Shown: positions 37,273-49,340 of the stretch, one piece after another | How the letters are laid out: every line of letters starts with the position of its first letter | Position numbering within the stretch: the first letter of the stretch is position 1 | Assembly: GCF_025698545.1 (NCBI RefSeq) | Contig: NC_068567.1 | Span: 2,914,001 to 2,978,000, forward strand | Length of the DNA stretch: 64,000 nucleotides | DNA from: Gossypium raimondii | Taxonomy: Eukaryota; Streptophyta; Magnoliopsida; Malvales; Malvaceae | Direction of reading: 5' to 3' | Notes under the pieces: model-generated | What the model was told of the DNA's origin: nothing | Databases searched by the model: none | What the model saw: the letters and a program-made list of their open reading frames with translations, nothing else | Program-made: the position numbers and the translations under genes

Positions 37273-39530
37273 TTATAACAACCCAAAACTCGACCCAGAA
37301 GTTTTGACCAAATTCCGGAGGTTTCATTGGCCACCCGAAGTGGCAAAAGTAAAAACTCTGAATTAAACATAGAAAATTCTTTTCGAAACCATTTTGATGA
37401 CTAATTATAGCAAGTTAGATAAAAACTTAGTTATATTTTGAAAACAATGTTTACTTGGCGGCAATGACTAAGTCAGGAATAAACCAAATTGGTCTTTCTT
37501 GAACAGTTTCAAAAGCATCAAATTTTATCAATCACAAACCAAAATTCAAAACTGGAAACACATAATTTAACGAACAATCCAATTACAAAACCCATACCAC
37601 ATTTTATAAACTCCCTTACAAATAAACTAAAAATAATAAATTGAATTTAAGAAATATTGTTAAAACAAACCAAACTTTTTAAGTATCCGAGACTTCTGAT
37701 ATGCCGAGTTCAACCTCCAAGCTCCAAGTTAACCTGAAAAGAGAGGAAACTAAGGGAATAAGCTATACGAGCTCAGTGTGAGACTGGAAGAGCGGTGAAG
37801 GCAAAAGACCGTATACCAAAATGGATATCTTAAAAGAAATCTTGCAGACTAAGTGTGAAAGTCTTGATCTGGTACTCAGACATATAAACAATGTCATTGC
37901 CAAACATAACATAAAGATAATATACTTAACACACTAATTACTTAATCATGTTGGACTACTTAAATTATTTCACAGATGTGCTACTATCCTTGCCAACAGA
38001 CTTATACTCAAATATGAAAATGTATGCAACAAACTAAAAACTCACCCAACCAACTGAACACCACTTCGTCCTTCCTGCACACCACACAAGGCTATAATAA
38101 TCCTATCTACCCAGCACACCACATAGGACCATGATAGGTCCATCCACCCTACACATCACAAATGTGTAACTCAGCCACTAGAATTAAAATGTGCGGCTGA
38201 GCTGACATATGTATAAAATCATGCAGTAACCCGCTATACAAAAATATTGTAGTTGAACTGCTAAATCAGTCTTCCTTCTCTTCACAACCAAAATCCTAGA
38301 TTTTTATGCAAATGCATGAATGCACACAATTCACTAACAGACTCATCGAAATAGAGACATACTTTCGGTTGAATACATTCAGAATCAATTATACTTGTAT
38401 TCATTCACTAGGTAATATTTCAAATCCATTTATCACATCATATTAATGCATAAATAAACAATTAACTTTAATCCTATAATTGCAAATACACACACGGATT
38501 TGAGCTGAAACAAAGTCCCAACACACTTACAGAGACCTTAACAAACATTGGGCTACATAGAAATTAAAACGAGTCAGTTTACAAAACAGGACAAAAATTT
38601 GTGAAATAGAGCCATACGGCCGTGTGGAGGAATTCAGACCACGTGAGGGGTCTACACGGCCGTATGAAAGAGGGACATGACAGTGTGTTGGAGACACACA
38701 CCTGTGTGATAGGGTTACATAGTCGTGTGAGTAACCTGTGTAACTCACTGTGCATTTGTGCAAAATTTAGCAAAATTTGAGAAGCAGAATAGACACAGTT
38801 GTATGGCCAACTCAAATGCCCGTCTGGCTAAGAAACACGACTGTGTGTCCAAGGCATATGCTCGTGTAGAAAATAATTAAATCCCCAAATATAGCCACAC
38901 GACCATTTGGCACACCCTAATTTGTATGACAAAAAAATTACCCTAATTTCGCAGTGACACACGGCCGTGTGGACCGCCCGTGTGGCTACCCATGTGGTCA
39001 CGAAACCACACCGAAACAGGTTGAAAATCGTGAATTTACGACAGCAAAACAATTCCTAATCACTAATAGTTTAGAAACATACCTTAAATCGGGACTCCGA
39101 TCACTAATAACTGATTGTTTCACCTCCACAAAACCATTCTAGAAACTCAATTACAATTACCCACAAAATATTTTAAAACCTCAGTCAACAATATTAAAGA
39201 ATCAAGAAAATCAAACTAAAATTTAAAAGGAGTACTTACACATTTCAGCACTAAAACTAATGAACATGCAAATCTCCTAACAAAGCAACCAAAACCAAGG
39301 CCCCAATGAACCACCAAAATAGCGCAAAACTAGCAAACCTTAATAACCTAATGGTAACAAGAGAAACTAAAGAACTAGAGAATAAAGGCACCACAAAAAC
39401 TCAATGGCCAAAAAGAATCAAAAATTGAAACTGGAAATGAAATAGAGGAAAAACAACGTGTGAAAGAGAAAAGAGAAAAATAAATAAAATCAACGAACCT
39501 ACCTTATATGTGAAGGAATAAGGAAAGGAA
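37273..39530 (-). mobile_element. Gypsy-type LTR sequence, inverted orientation
   Basis: Begins tataacaacccaaaactcga, the reverse complement of the kind of end seen at 27109 (gggtgtta). It carries several cacggccgtgtg/acacggccgtatg words at 38618-38990. No coding domain is seen. Probably a solo LTR or LTR fragment inserted in the Copia relic; the right end near 39530 is approximate. Confidence 0.5.
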
Positions 39531-40520
39531 ACCATGCTGATACTATCCTTATATGTTGACGATCTGTTAGAAATTGGCATTAGTGGAAACCTGCTAGTTG
39601 AGTTCAAGAAACAAATGCGAGCTGAATTTGAAATGTTTGATCTTGGAGACATGACTTATTTTCTTGGTCTAAAACTATTTCAGTCAGATCAAGGTATCTT
39701 CATCAATCAAAAGAGCTTTGCCTTGAAGATATTGAATAGATTTTGTATGGAAAATTGAAAGCCTGTAGGGACTCCCATTGCTCAAGGTGAAAAACTCCCA
39801 AGCCATGGTTAATTTGAAATAGTTTATGAAGGCAGTTATAGGAGCCTTATAGGATGTTTGTTTTATTTGACAGCATCGTGGCTAGATATTATCTTTTCTG
39901 TCAGTCTTTTTTAAAGATTTATGCATTGTTGTAATGTGATCCATTTTAAAGCTACGAAGAGGGTTCTAAGGTATGTCAAAGGAACTTTGAGTTATGGAGT
40001 TGAATATGTGAAGGAAAGGAGCTAAAGTTGACTGATTTCACAAATAGTGATTGGGCTGGTTCTGTTGAACATATGAAGAGCACTTCAGGGTACTTCCTCA
40101 CTTTGAGATCAAGTGTATTCATTTAGAGCTCAAGGAAGCAAGAAACTGTTGCACAATCAACCGCTGAAATTGAGTACATCGCAATAACTGCAGAGCAAGC
40201 CAAACACTTTGGCTAAGAAAGTTGATGTCTGATTTAAATCTTAAGTAAGTCGAAGCAACAGAGATATATTGTGACAATCAATCTGTTGTTGCAATTTGAA
40301 AGAACCCTATCTTCCATGACAAGGCAAAACACTTCAAGATAAAATACCACTTTGTTAGAGAGGTCGAGCAATAAAATGAAGTGAAGCTTGTTCATTGCAG
40401 TTCAGATATTCAACTTGCTGATATTCTCACAAAACCTCTTGAAAAGTTGAGGTTCGAGAGGCTAAGACATGATATTGGAGTTTGCGGCATTATGGCCAAG
40501 GAGAAGTGTTGTGAAGTGGG
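39531..40520 (+). mobile_element. Copia reverse transcriptase / RNase H relic
   Basis: About 39534-39758 encodes an LYVDDLLEIG reverse-transcriptase core with the YVDD box, and about 40381-40490 encodes VHCSSDIQLADILTKPL, the end of Copia RNase H. It may be the 3' part of the same Copia element as 35154-37272, separated by the LTR between them. It is a broken fossil. Confidence 0.75.
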
Positions 40521-40743
40521 GATTCATACAGTGGCGAACTCAAAAGGCACGAGCTCAAACAAGTCTGCGAGCTCTACACTTCTAAGCTCATCCAAAGTTG
40601 TGAGCTTACCTAAAGATGTGAGCTCAACTCAAGTTGCGAGCACGTCAAAGTGTGAGCTATTAAGTTTTTTGGTGAAACCCCAGTTAAAGTGCGAGCAGGG
40701 TTCACATATGTTGATATCAATGTTTTTTTGTTTAGTCTACATA
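40521..40743. repeat. Gagct-rich degenerate short repeat
   Basis: A run of words like gcgagctc, gtgagctt, gtgagctca recurs about every 20-30 bases from 40548 to 40700. It follows the Copia relic and is probably part of its 3' untranslated region. Confidence 0.4.
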
Positions 40744-40895
40744 GGGTGAGTTTGGATGAGCGGTGCGTTTATCTGCGGTTAGTGTAGAAACAGTGGTGGT
40801 GAGATTAGATACTGTAGCGATACTGTAGCGTGAGACAAAAAGTAAGCTAAACGCACCGCACCGCACCGCACGCAATCGCCCATCCAAACCCACCC
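40744..40895. mobile_element. 152-bp MITE with GC-rich inverted ends
   Basis: Left end gggtgagtttggatgagcgg and right end cgcccatccaaacccaccc are inverted repeats; next come ggtgcgttta and taaacgcaccgcaccgc. The core holds actgtagcgatactgtagcg. Compact, non-coding and stem-loop forming: a classic MITE. The flanks (ata/tta) do not allow a firm target duplication. Confidence 0.8.
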
Positions 40896-41331
40896 TTATT
40901 TGAGTTTACTTGTCAAAGCAAATAGAGTTAGTATTGATTTGATGTTTTTAAGTATTGATTTCTTAACTTATTAATGTAATTCATGTGAATTGAAAGATGA
41001 CAAATTTGATAGCAGTTCATAAATTAGCCAAGTATTTTTCCTTATTTTCTCTCTTATTTTGTTATGCTCTCTCAACTTCTCGAAACACCAGCAGCATCCT
41101 TGTCATCATTTTAATATATCTTTATAAACTTTAAATAATTAAATAAAATTTTTATCATTTAAATAAATTTTTTATCATTTTTGAGATCAAAGTACAATTT
41201 TACCCTTATTAATTTAAAATTTTATAAAGTATATCACATTAGATTACCATTTAAATCCTTTGTTAAGTTTGGCTATAAAACTAAAGGCGCATATGGATTC
41301 AGTGGTAAGAGAAGAAAAAAAGAGTGACTTG
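40896..41331 (+). promoter_or_regulatory. Upstream region of P450-7
   Basis: About 41230-41331 shares atatcacattagattaccat, tttaaatcctttgttaa and ggattcagtgg with the leaders of P450-2, -3, -5 and -9. A TATA-like ctataaaa lies at about 41271. Upstream of 41230 is AT-rich without a gene. Confidence 0.45.
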
Positions 41332-43357
41332 ATGGAGCTTGTAATTCTTGTCCCATGTTGTTTCTTCCTCGTAGCTTTACTAAAGTTCCTTTATGATTAC
41401 CTGTGGGTACCTCTCCGTATACAGCGTATGATGAATTCACAGGGAATCAAAGGACCTCCTTACAGATTCATCCATGGAAACAGCAAGGAAGTTGCCAGAA
41501 TGGAACAAGAAGCATTAAGCAAACGTATGGCCTTAACAGATGATATATTTCCCAAAGTACTGCCACATTTTTACACCTGGATCAACAGATATGGTAAGAT
41601 CCATGCATGTTTTTTCATTATGATTTATAACTCGTAGTTCTAAGAAAAGATTGACCTTTTTCTTTTCAAGTGATTAGGGAGGAATTTTGTTTATTGGAAC
41701 GGTGCGCGACCTGAATTGGTGATTTCAGAGCCTGAATTAATCAAAGAGGTTCTGCAAACTAGTGAAAAAAAAATTCAAGAAAAGAGCCTTTCAGATATTG
41801 GTAAGGAGTTCCTGGGGAATGGGCTTCTATTCATTGCGGGGGAAAAATGGGCAAAGCATCGAAAGCTAGCCAATCACGCTTTCCATGGGGAAAGCCTTAA
41901 GGTAAATCCTCCAGTATGATTAATTGACAAGAATTATACAGACTACAGAATTTTGTATTGTTGCCTAACAACCAGTTTATAGTCGAAGTTGAAAGTATTC
42001 GTAGAAAAGTATTTTTTTAACCTCAATAGTAAGCAAAGTCTAAATAGTATGTGGCAACTACTTATATATTGAAGGATTGTTTGGGCAGAACATGACTCCA
42101 GCAATAATTGCTAGCGTTGAAACAATGCTAGAAAAGTGGAAAGGTCAAGAAGGCAGAGAGATTGAAGTGTTGAAAGAATTTAGGTTATTGACTTCAGAAG
42201 TGATTTCCAGAACAGCTTTTGGTAGCAGTTACTTAGAAGGGGAGAAGATTTTTGCCATGTTACAGAAGTTGACAATAATTATGAGTCGAAATCTTTTTAA
42301 GACTAGAATTCCTTTGATCAGGTATCTTCCCTATAAGCTTAATTAATCCCAACTTTTACCTTGATTTCAGCTAGCTTTTGAATGCAACTTTTGGACTTTC
42401 ATTCCCCATGGATTTGGTTTTCTCCTTATATATAGCTGACCATTGTTTGCTTTTGCAGCAAGTTGTGGAAATCTTCTGATTTGCTAGAGTCTGAAAAACT
42501 TTCAAAAGAAATAAAAGATCGTGTGATGAAGATTGTTAAGAAAAGAGAAGACGAAGCTGTGAATGGAGAAGTCAATAGCTTTGGCAATGATTTTCTTGGA
42601 TTACTTGTAAATGCCTATCATGATTCGGACGAGAAAAACAGGTTTTCATTGGAAGACTTGTTAGCTGAATGCAAAACATTCTATTTTTCTGGACAAGAAA
42701 CTGTTAATTCCTTACTTTCATGGATAGTCTTGCATTTGGCAATCCACGGAGATTGGCAAGAAAAAGCGAGAAGAGAGGTGATTGACATATTTGGTAACCA
42801 AAATCCGCATCTCGAAGGCGTCGCCAAACTCAAAATAGTAAGAAAACTATCTAACTGGGAATTCAAATAGCCATCAACATGATGTAATCTAACATATTTT
42901 TCTATTTTCCAAACAGACGACCATGATCATCAATGAAACTCTAAGATTGTATGGTCCATCAAATGGCCTGGCAAGAGCAGTTACAAGAGAAGTTCAGTTG
43001 GGAAAGCTACTCTTGCCTGCTAATATAAGTATTCTGCCTTTATATATTGGAATTCACCATGACCCTCACTTTTGGGGAGATGATGTGCATCATTTTAAAC
43101 CCGAGAGATTCGCTGAAGGGATTGCGAAAGCTACCAATTATACCGCGGCTGCATTTCTTCCCTTCGGGTTGGGACCTCGATCTTGTGTTGGTATGACATT
43201 TGCAACAATAGAAACCAAGATTGTTCTCTCCATGATTCTACAACGTTACACCATTACCCTCTCCCCTGCCTATATCCACTCTCCGATATCCATTCTCAGC
43301 ATTAGACCACAACATGAAATTCAGGTGATACTTGAACCACTGCATCATAATGCTTGA
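41332..43357 (+). CDS. P450-7: CYP749A-like cytochrome P450 monooxygenase
   Basis: Exons: 41332-41593, 41678-41901, 42089-42321, 42459-42837, 42917-43357; 512 aa, all open, GT-AG throughout. Anchor MELVILVPCCFFLVAL, hinge GIKGPPYRF, I-helix SGQETV (about 317-322, Ser as in P450-5), ETLR, PERF, haem loop FGLGPRSCVG with Cys at about 456. The usual first ATG is AAG here. An in-frame ATG at 41293 would add 13 residues (MDSVVREEKKSDL), but it lies only about 20 bp after a TATA-like box, so the ATG at 41332 is preferred. Exon 2 is the most divergent of the array (ETSEKKIQ-like region), close to substrate-recognition site 1. By sequence it groups with P450-5 and P450-9. Substrate unknown. Confidence 0.9.
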
Positions 43358-44390
43358 AGTACATAGCTGTTAAGAACTAAGGGTTTAACGTGGTTCATGT
43401 ATTTTAGGTTTAAGAGATGACATTTAATATGTTTAAGGTTCCAGCATTTGCATCCCCTTCCCTATCCTAAGCTATACCCACCTTTATACATAATGAAATT
43501 CAAGTAGCTACTGATTTCCAAGATGGTAAAACGCAATCAATAAAGAAGAATATGTTGAGGCAAGTTTCGGGAACAGTGACTTGAAAACTGACAACTGCAC
43601 TCGGCACGTGTTCCTTATTTGTTAGCATGTTTAAAATAAATATTTTAATTATTTGCTTGCATCTTTTTAAAGATTTTGTACATTCTTAAACTAATGGTTA
43701 TACTAAGGCTTGTTAGCGGTTTAAACTTTGGGCAAAGCACAATAGACGTAGATATGTTCTCCCTGATTGGTGTCGAATTTACTAAAAATAAATTCTTCTA
43801 CTTGATACTGAAATTAAATTTATAATATAGAGAGTAAAGTCGATCCCACATAAGTTAATCTATCCAAATATATATTCTTTATAACTAGAACGTGTCCCAA
43901 GTAGTTTTTATGCCCATGACTTGTGCGAACCTGTACCAAAAATAAGAGGGGATAAAATCTGAAAAATAAATAAACAACCGAAATTAATTAAAAATAAAAT
44001 AAAGTAGAAATAAGTAAAATGAAATAATATTATTGAATTAAATAATTTCAGTTTTATAAAAAAATTTATCATACACACCTGGAAAATATGAAACACATGG
44101 TTAAATCTTATTGGCTTCTGGACTAAAAATATTAAATAAAAGAAAGTTTTGGGTAAAAACAATTTAAACATGAATGTGAGAAAGTGAGTATAGTTTAAGA
44201 GCTAAAATATGAATAAAGTCTAAATAAATTCCTAAAATATAAAAATTCATAAATACATTAATGTGATTATATATAATCAAAATTAAATATTAAAATCAAA
44301 CTAAATATGATTTAAACTTGAATGAAACTCGTAATTCTCGTAAAATTCTTATTCAAAAATAAGTTTTTGAACTCGAAATAAGAAAATAAA
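43358..44390. other. Intergenic 3' of P450-7
   Basis: The first 250 bp keep the family 3' flank (tttaagagatgacatttaat, then a block around tttccaagatggtaaaa). From about 43730 the sequence (ttctccctgattggtgtcga, gtcgatcccacata) looks repetitive and TE-like, but no domain is visible. Confidence 0.4.
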
Positions 44391-45246
44391 TTTATTAAAA
44401 GAGGCAACCACTTAACAGTGGATGATACAAGTCCTTGCAAGAGCAATTACAAAATCTGCTGAACTGCACAATTAACATACACCAATATGACATCACCACA
44501 AGAAAAGCACACTTTACCAATGCCAGAAAACCATAGCCCGGAGCAGAAAACAAGAAGCGAGAGAGCAAGTTATATCTGAAAACAAGCACTACTACGAAAC
44601 CCTTCTCAACATGGCAAACACCACATCAGAAACTAAGACAAACAGCAGCTCCACCCATAATCCAGAACCAAGCAACTAACTATAGTGATCGCCCTTGCTT
44701 AAAAAAAAAAAGAAAACTTTACATAGATCAACGAGTAAGCATTGGACCTCACCCCAAGTAAGAAAACGATCCATCAAACCTTGAAAAAGCTTTAGACACC
44801 ATCACTTATCAGTAGATAAGAAACCTAAAACAGAGCCAACACCAGCAACACCTTATCAAGACCAACAGCCTAGAAAAAATCTCAATGGAACCGATATCAA
44901 ACGAAACTCAATGCCATATCGGCTCCCATAAAACTTTCAAACCACCCCACTGTAGCTCTTAAGACTGACGATAACCATACTTTAAAATCACCAAAGCATC
45001 CACTTCGAGAGACACCTTCAACCATAACACAATGAATAGACTCAAATTCAATTCTATAATCACAACATACAAAAAAAGACAGAAGCCATATTCAATAAAA
45101 TAACAGCCTCAACCAATCAGTAGGCCCATAAAAGGCACAAAACACCATAATGCATCATCCAACCTCAACAACATAGGGTTTGTTTATCATGGTGTTATAA
45201 TCAATATTGGGTTCAAACCCACTATAAGTATATTTTTATTGATTTT
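44391..45246. other. TE-like DNA before the duplication junction
   Basis: Less AT-biased than its surroundings. The minus strand ends with a tttaataaattta stretch near 44390, like the 3' end of a retroposed element, but I recognise no protein. It stops at 45246, where the second copy of the P450-4 intron-3 LTR begins mid-element. Confidence 0.4.
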
Positions 45247-45731
45247 TATTATCTAGAAGAGTAGATATTATACACGAACATTTTAGTTATTAGATATTTG
45301 TAATATTAATGGTAAGGATGTTGACATGTGTCAACAATTCAATGGCCGCTAAACCTTATAAATAGGGATAGTAGTTTTCATTTCTGGTACCTATGTGCAA
45401 CAGAGAAGTGTGTGTCATATTGTAATTGTATTGTGCATTAATAAAGTGTTCTTTCCTCTTATAATTGTAAGTCCCGGCTAAGCCTTAGTTTTCTAAGCAC
45501 TTAGTGCACTTGAGGAGTTAGCTTCTATATATGGTTGGTTCTACAGTTTGAATGATATATGATCGGCTCTGCCGCTTGAATAATATATGATCAGCCCTGT
45601 TGCCTTAGTATTATAGTGCATTAAGAAGTTAGAAAATAAAAGGTTAACCGGCTCAAAAAATTCGGTGTAATATTTCTTGTAGGTCTTAGGTCTTCTATAA
45701 TGGGTGTGTTGGGCTCATCGAGTTCCCAACA
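45247..45731 (+). mobile_element. 5'-truncated copy of the intron-3 LTR
   Basis: Corresponds to 16830-17313. Its first about 96 bp are missing because the duplication breakpoint falls inside the LTR. It is the upstream neighbour of the beheaded P450-8. Confidence 0.8.
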
Positions 45732-45806
45732 ACAAATTTTAGGATGTTTATTCCTATGGATTTAGTTTTCTCCTTATATATGGTTGACATTAGTTTGCTT
45801 TTACAG

Positions 45807-46784
45807 CAAGTTATGGAAACGCGTTGATATGCTGAAGTCAGAAGAACTTGCAAAAGGAATTCAAGATTGTGTGATGAAAATTGTTAAGCAAAGAGAAGAC
45901 AAATTTGTGAATGGAGAAGCTGACAGCTTTGGCAATGATTTTTTAGGATTACTTGTAAATGCATATCATGATTCGGATGAAAATAACAGGCTTTCAATGG
46001 AAGACTTGGTAGATGAGTGCAAAACATTCTACTTTGCCGGACAAGAAACTGTTAATTCCTTACTTGCTTGGATAGTCTTGCTTTTAGCAACTCACGGAGA
46101 TTGGCAGGATAAAGCTAGAAGAGAGGTGATTGACATATTCGGTAACCGAAATCCAGATTCCAAAGGCATTTCTAAACTCAAAACTGTAAGTAAATTGTCA
46201 AATATTCCTATATATTTTTTATCTCAATCTCAAAGCTGGTGTTTCAATCACGTCTTGTTTATCGCAATCACAAATGTAACAAATATTATGTGTTTAGTAC
46301 ATATTCTTTAATTTAATCTGACCTATTCTTGTTTTGCAAACAGATTACTATGATTATTTATGAAACACTAAGATTGTATGGTCCATCAAATGGCTTGCAA
46401 AGAAGAGTTACAAGAAAAGTTCAGTTGGGAAAGCTAGTCTTGCCTGCTAATATAGATATTCTGGTTCAAAATATTGCACTTCACCATGAGCCTCACCAGT
46501 GGGGAGACGATGTACATCTTTTTAAACCAGAGAGATTTGAAGAAGGGATTGCCAAAGCTACCAACTACAATGCAGCTGCATTTTTTACCTTCGGATTGGG
46601 ACCTCGATCTTGTATTGGTATGTCCTTTGCAATCACGGAAACTAAGGTTGCAATCTCCATGATTCTACAACGCTACACCATTACCCTCTCCCCTACCTAT
46701 GTCCACTCACCAATGCCTATTCTCGCCATTCGACCACAACATGGAATTCAAGTAATACTTGAGTCACTGCATAACAATGCTTAA
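45807..46784 (+). pseudogene. P450-8: exons 4-5 only, copy of P450-4
   Basis: Exon 4 is 45807-46185 and exon 5 is 46344-46784. Both are open and the intron between keeps GT-AG. Exons 1-3, the promoter and the membrane anchor are absent: the sequence upstream is a truncated LTR and then unrelated DNA. By eye it differs from P450-4 at about 7 of 379 positions in exon 4 and about 12 of 441 in exon 5. Exon 5 changes include P to T in the haem loop (TFGLGPRSCIG), HHDP to HHEP, and V to I after the Cys. The I-helix AGQET is kept. Without the N-terminal half it cannot make a P450; it is a 5'-truncated duplicate. Confidence 0.92.
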
Positions 46785-47082
46785 AGTACACAATAGCTAA
46801 GGGACTTGAGGTTTAACTCAATTTGTTTATGTATTCACCTTTAGGTGTTAAAATTTAATATATGTGGCACTTTTAACATTAGTAACCCCTTCCTATTCCT
46901 ATGCTATACCCTACTCAACGCAAAAACATGGTAAAACATGCAATCCATAAATATATATATATATGTGTGTGTGTGTGTATGTGTGTTTCAGTATTGTTGA
47001 TCAATATATAATTTTTACTAGCTATGCCTTATTTCATTTGAATTGCAGTATTACATCCTAAAGCCTTTCCACCAAGCAATAG
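46785..47082. other. 3' flank of P450-8
   Basis: Nearly identical to 18364-18627 but with about 20 bp more (aaatttaatatatgtgg) and a longer (ta)n(tg)n microsatellite at about 46950-46985. Confidence 0.5.
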
Positions 47083-49340
47083 CAGCAAGAATTAAACTAA
47101 GTTGTGAACATCGATACATTGTACGATAGGCTTGATCAAGAGCATTAGCCAAACAACAGCAGCAAACATATCCCATAGATGCCACTTGATATCAAACACC
47201 ATAGATACCACTCGATATCAAGCACCACCATGAATTAAACATGGGTCTCCTCTTGATTCTAGGTTTAACGAACGACTCTGCCATGCCATTCCTCTCACAA
47301 TTTACATGATGAAAAAGCACCGAACCAATCTCAATCACAATTCAATGAATGTCAGAAAAATACCCCGAAGCTTCCTGTTGGGGTTATCAGGACATAGAAC
47401 AAGGAAGCAAGATGCATGAAATATTTTTACTTGCTCACAATCTTGCAGCAAGGGAGATTATGGCTGATAGCTCATTTTGCTCATTCATTCAACTAGAAAA
47501 CAATACATTTATAACCAAATACATCACTAAATACTGCCTACTACCACTAAGTAGCCTAGTAACTTGTTAACATTGCTTGTGCACATAAACAAGCCACCTA
47601 AACTAGTCATTCAACTACCTAAACACTTCAAGCTTTTATCAGCTTGTTCATTTTCAACTAATTTAATTACAATGTAACTAAACAAAAAACTTGTTAATGC
47701 AGCATGCACAAGAGCTGCAACATGCAAATAGCTTGCATGCACTTTAAAAAAAATATAACAACAGCATGGTTGGCCACTTTTCAACACTTCCATGGTCTTT
47801 CAGATTTGTTTTTTATACCAACAATCAGACCATTAGCGTAGCATCTTTTCGATTGGATAAAAAGAGCAAGAGTATGCTTAATTGCTGCAATTTCCGCAAG
47901 TCCATTATCTTACCTAAATTCTCCACGATCAATTATCTCGTTAAATTCTTTACTGCCTTCAATATTACCACTACAGTCTATTCTTTCGCTTCTATCTTGA
48001 ACTACGTTAAAATCGCCCAGCACACCCAATTACCATTGTGAGAGCTTCTCAGGTCCAAGACCTTCTACCATAGCACTTTTTGATCAATTACAGAACACGA
48101 AGCATATAAATTTTGGATCCAACACTCAAAGAATCAATATCCCAGACGACCAAGAGACCTCTTGAGCGTCCAATTGAAGGGGAGAAAGAGAATCCAAAAA
48201 CATCATAAGGCCACAAAGATCTAATCTTCTGATCCTTCACACTCACCATTTTACTTCCATGAAGACAGTTCGTGTCCAATTTATTAAGAACTACTGCTAG
48301 TCTCACCACTTTGTACTTAATTTTAGCACCAATACCCCTGATATTCCAAGATAGGATCGACATTTGGATCAAAGGCAATAAAGCCACAAAAAACACTAGC
48401 AAGCATAAACACAACCAAAATTTAAAGAAAACAGAAACCGATGAAAATACCAACCAAAAACCTGCAACACACCAGACCTGCAGCATATTGAATCGACATT
48501 CTTAACCAAGTTTCTATCGTTGCATTCTAAAGTAATCAACTTTACCTAGTCTTCACAATTCGCAGACAACCCCAAAAGCTTTCCCACATTCCAAGTTCCT
48601 TCGCCACTTGACTCAAGGTTCTTCGCCTATTCTGCAGATCTGAGTCAGTGAGAATCTGACTAGCAAATCTATCACTCTAGTTTGAGTTTTCCAACCCCTT
48701 CTTTTACTAGTTCTTATCCGCTCTTTCCCAAAAGATATCTTCAATGTCGTCGGTGGATTTCAACCTTCTCTCCTTCTTAGTAGCAACAACGACAATTTCC
48801 CAATCTAAAAGTTACCACATATGTCTTCACCTGGACTAGAAGAAGAGAACACCTTCTCCATAGCCCTCCTTGCATTATAGTCCACCAGGCAAGATTGGCC
48901 CACATCAGTATTCACCTCATTTTTGATCCATTCAACTTTGGGTCAGAAGGGAACCCATCTTGAATGTTCTCCCCATTTAAGTCAAAACGTTGTGTATCTT
49001 AAATAGTAATTGACTAAGATAAATCTTCATTTCTAGAAATTTTTTACCCAGCTGTACTAAAGCACCTCTGAGCATCCTCGTACAAAGATCTTTCTTTGGT
49101 TTCTATGCCGCCCGCATTTGACATCTCTAAGAACTGCTCATCGAGTGCATATCCTCTCTCTCTCCCCCCCTGTGCTCTCGTCATTTAGAATCTAAATCGC
49201 TATTCTCATTGTCATAGTAACGACTAGCTAACTCATCGGAACCGATATCGGTGAAGAAAGAAAAGGGGTCGAAGCTATAACACAACCGACAACTCAAGGA
49301 CATCACTAAATTCCATTACTATGATGTCGAGAAAATTCAG
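47083..49340 (-). mobile_element. L1-type LINE fragment, unit B copy
   Basis: Counterpart of 18628-20512. The minus strand at 48088-48486 encodes MSILSWNIRGIGAKIK..., the endonuclease start, with GDFN further on. It keeps a longer 5' part (to about 49340) than unit A. It has the same nested solo LTR. Non-functional. Confidence 0.7.
47376..47786 (-). mobile_element. Solo LTR nested in the LINE (unit B)
   Basis: A 411-bp copy of 18924-19332, with the same cttcc target duplication (47371-47375 and 47787-47791). It shows that the nested insertion predates the segmental duplication. Confidence 0.82.

Larger units (their letters stand above)
16830..45246 (+). repeat. Tandem duplication unit A (~28.4 kb)
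   Basis: The sequence from about 16830 recurs in the same orientation from about 45247, starting at the shared word tattatctagaag. Corresponding pairs are P450-4 exons 4-5 and P450-8, P450-5 and P450-9, P450-6 exon 1 and P450-10 exon 1, plus the LINE, LTR and Copia relics between them. The period equals the distance between the two starts, so unit A should end where unit B begins. P450-7 and the TE-rich stretch 32.5-45.2 kb belong to unit A; their copies would lie beyond the window. Confidence 0.85.

Noticed and set aside
38600-39000. CRISPR-like repeat spacing of cacggccgtgtg words
   Set aside because: Spacing and sequence are irregular and the DNA is plant nuclear; these are LTR-internal palindromes.
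38527-39052. Cysteine-rich open frames on the minus strand
   Set aside because: They arise from the repeated cacggccgtgtg words of a Gypsy-type LTR and are not genes.
41293-41331. Upstream in-frame ATG as the start of P450-7
   Set aside because: It would add MDSVVREEKKSDL, absent from all paralogues, and lies too close to the TATA-like box at 41271. It is kept as an alternative only.
44395-45235. LINE 3' end on the minus strand
   Set aside because: The composition and an A/T-rich tail suggested it, but no reverse-transcriptase or RNase H motif is visible.
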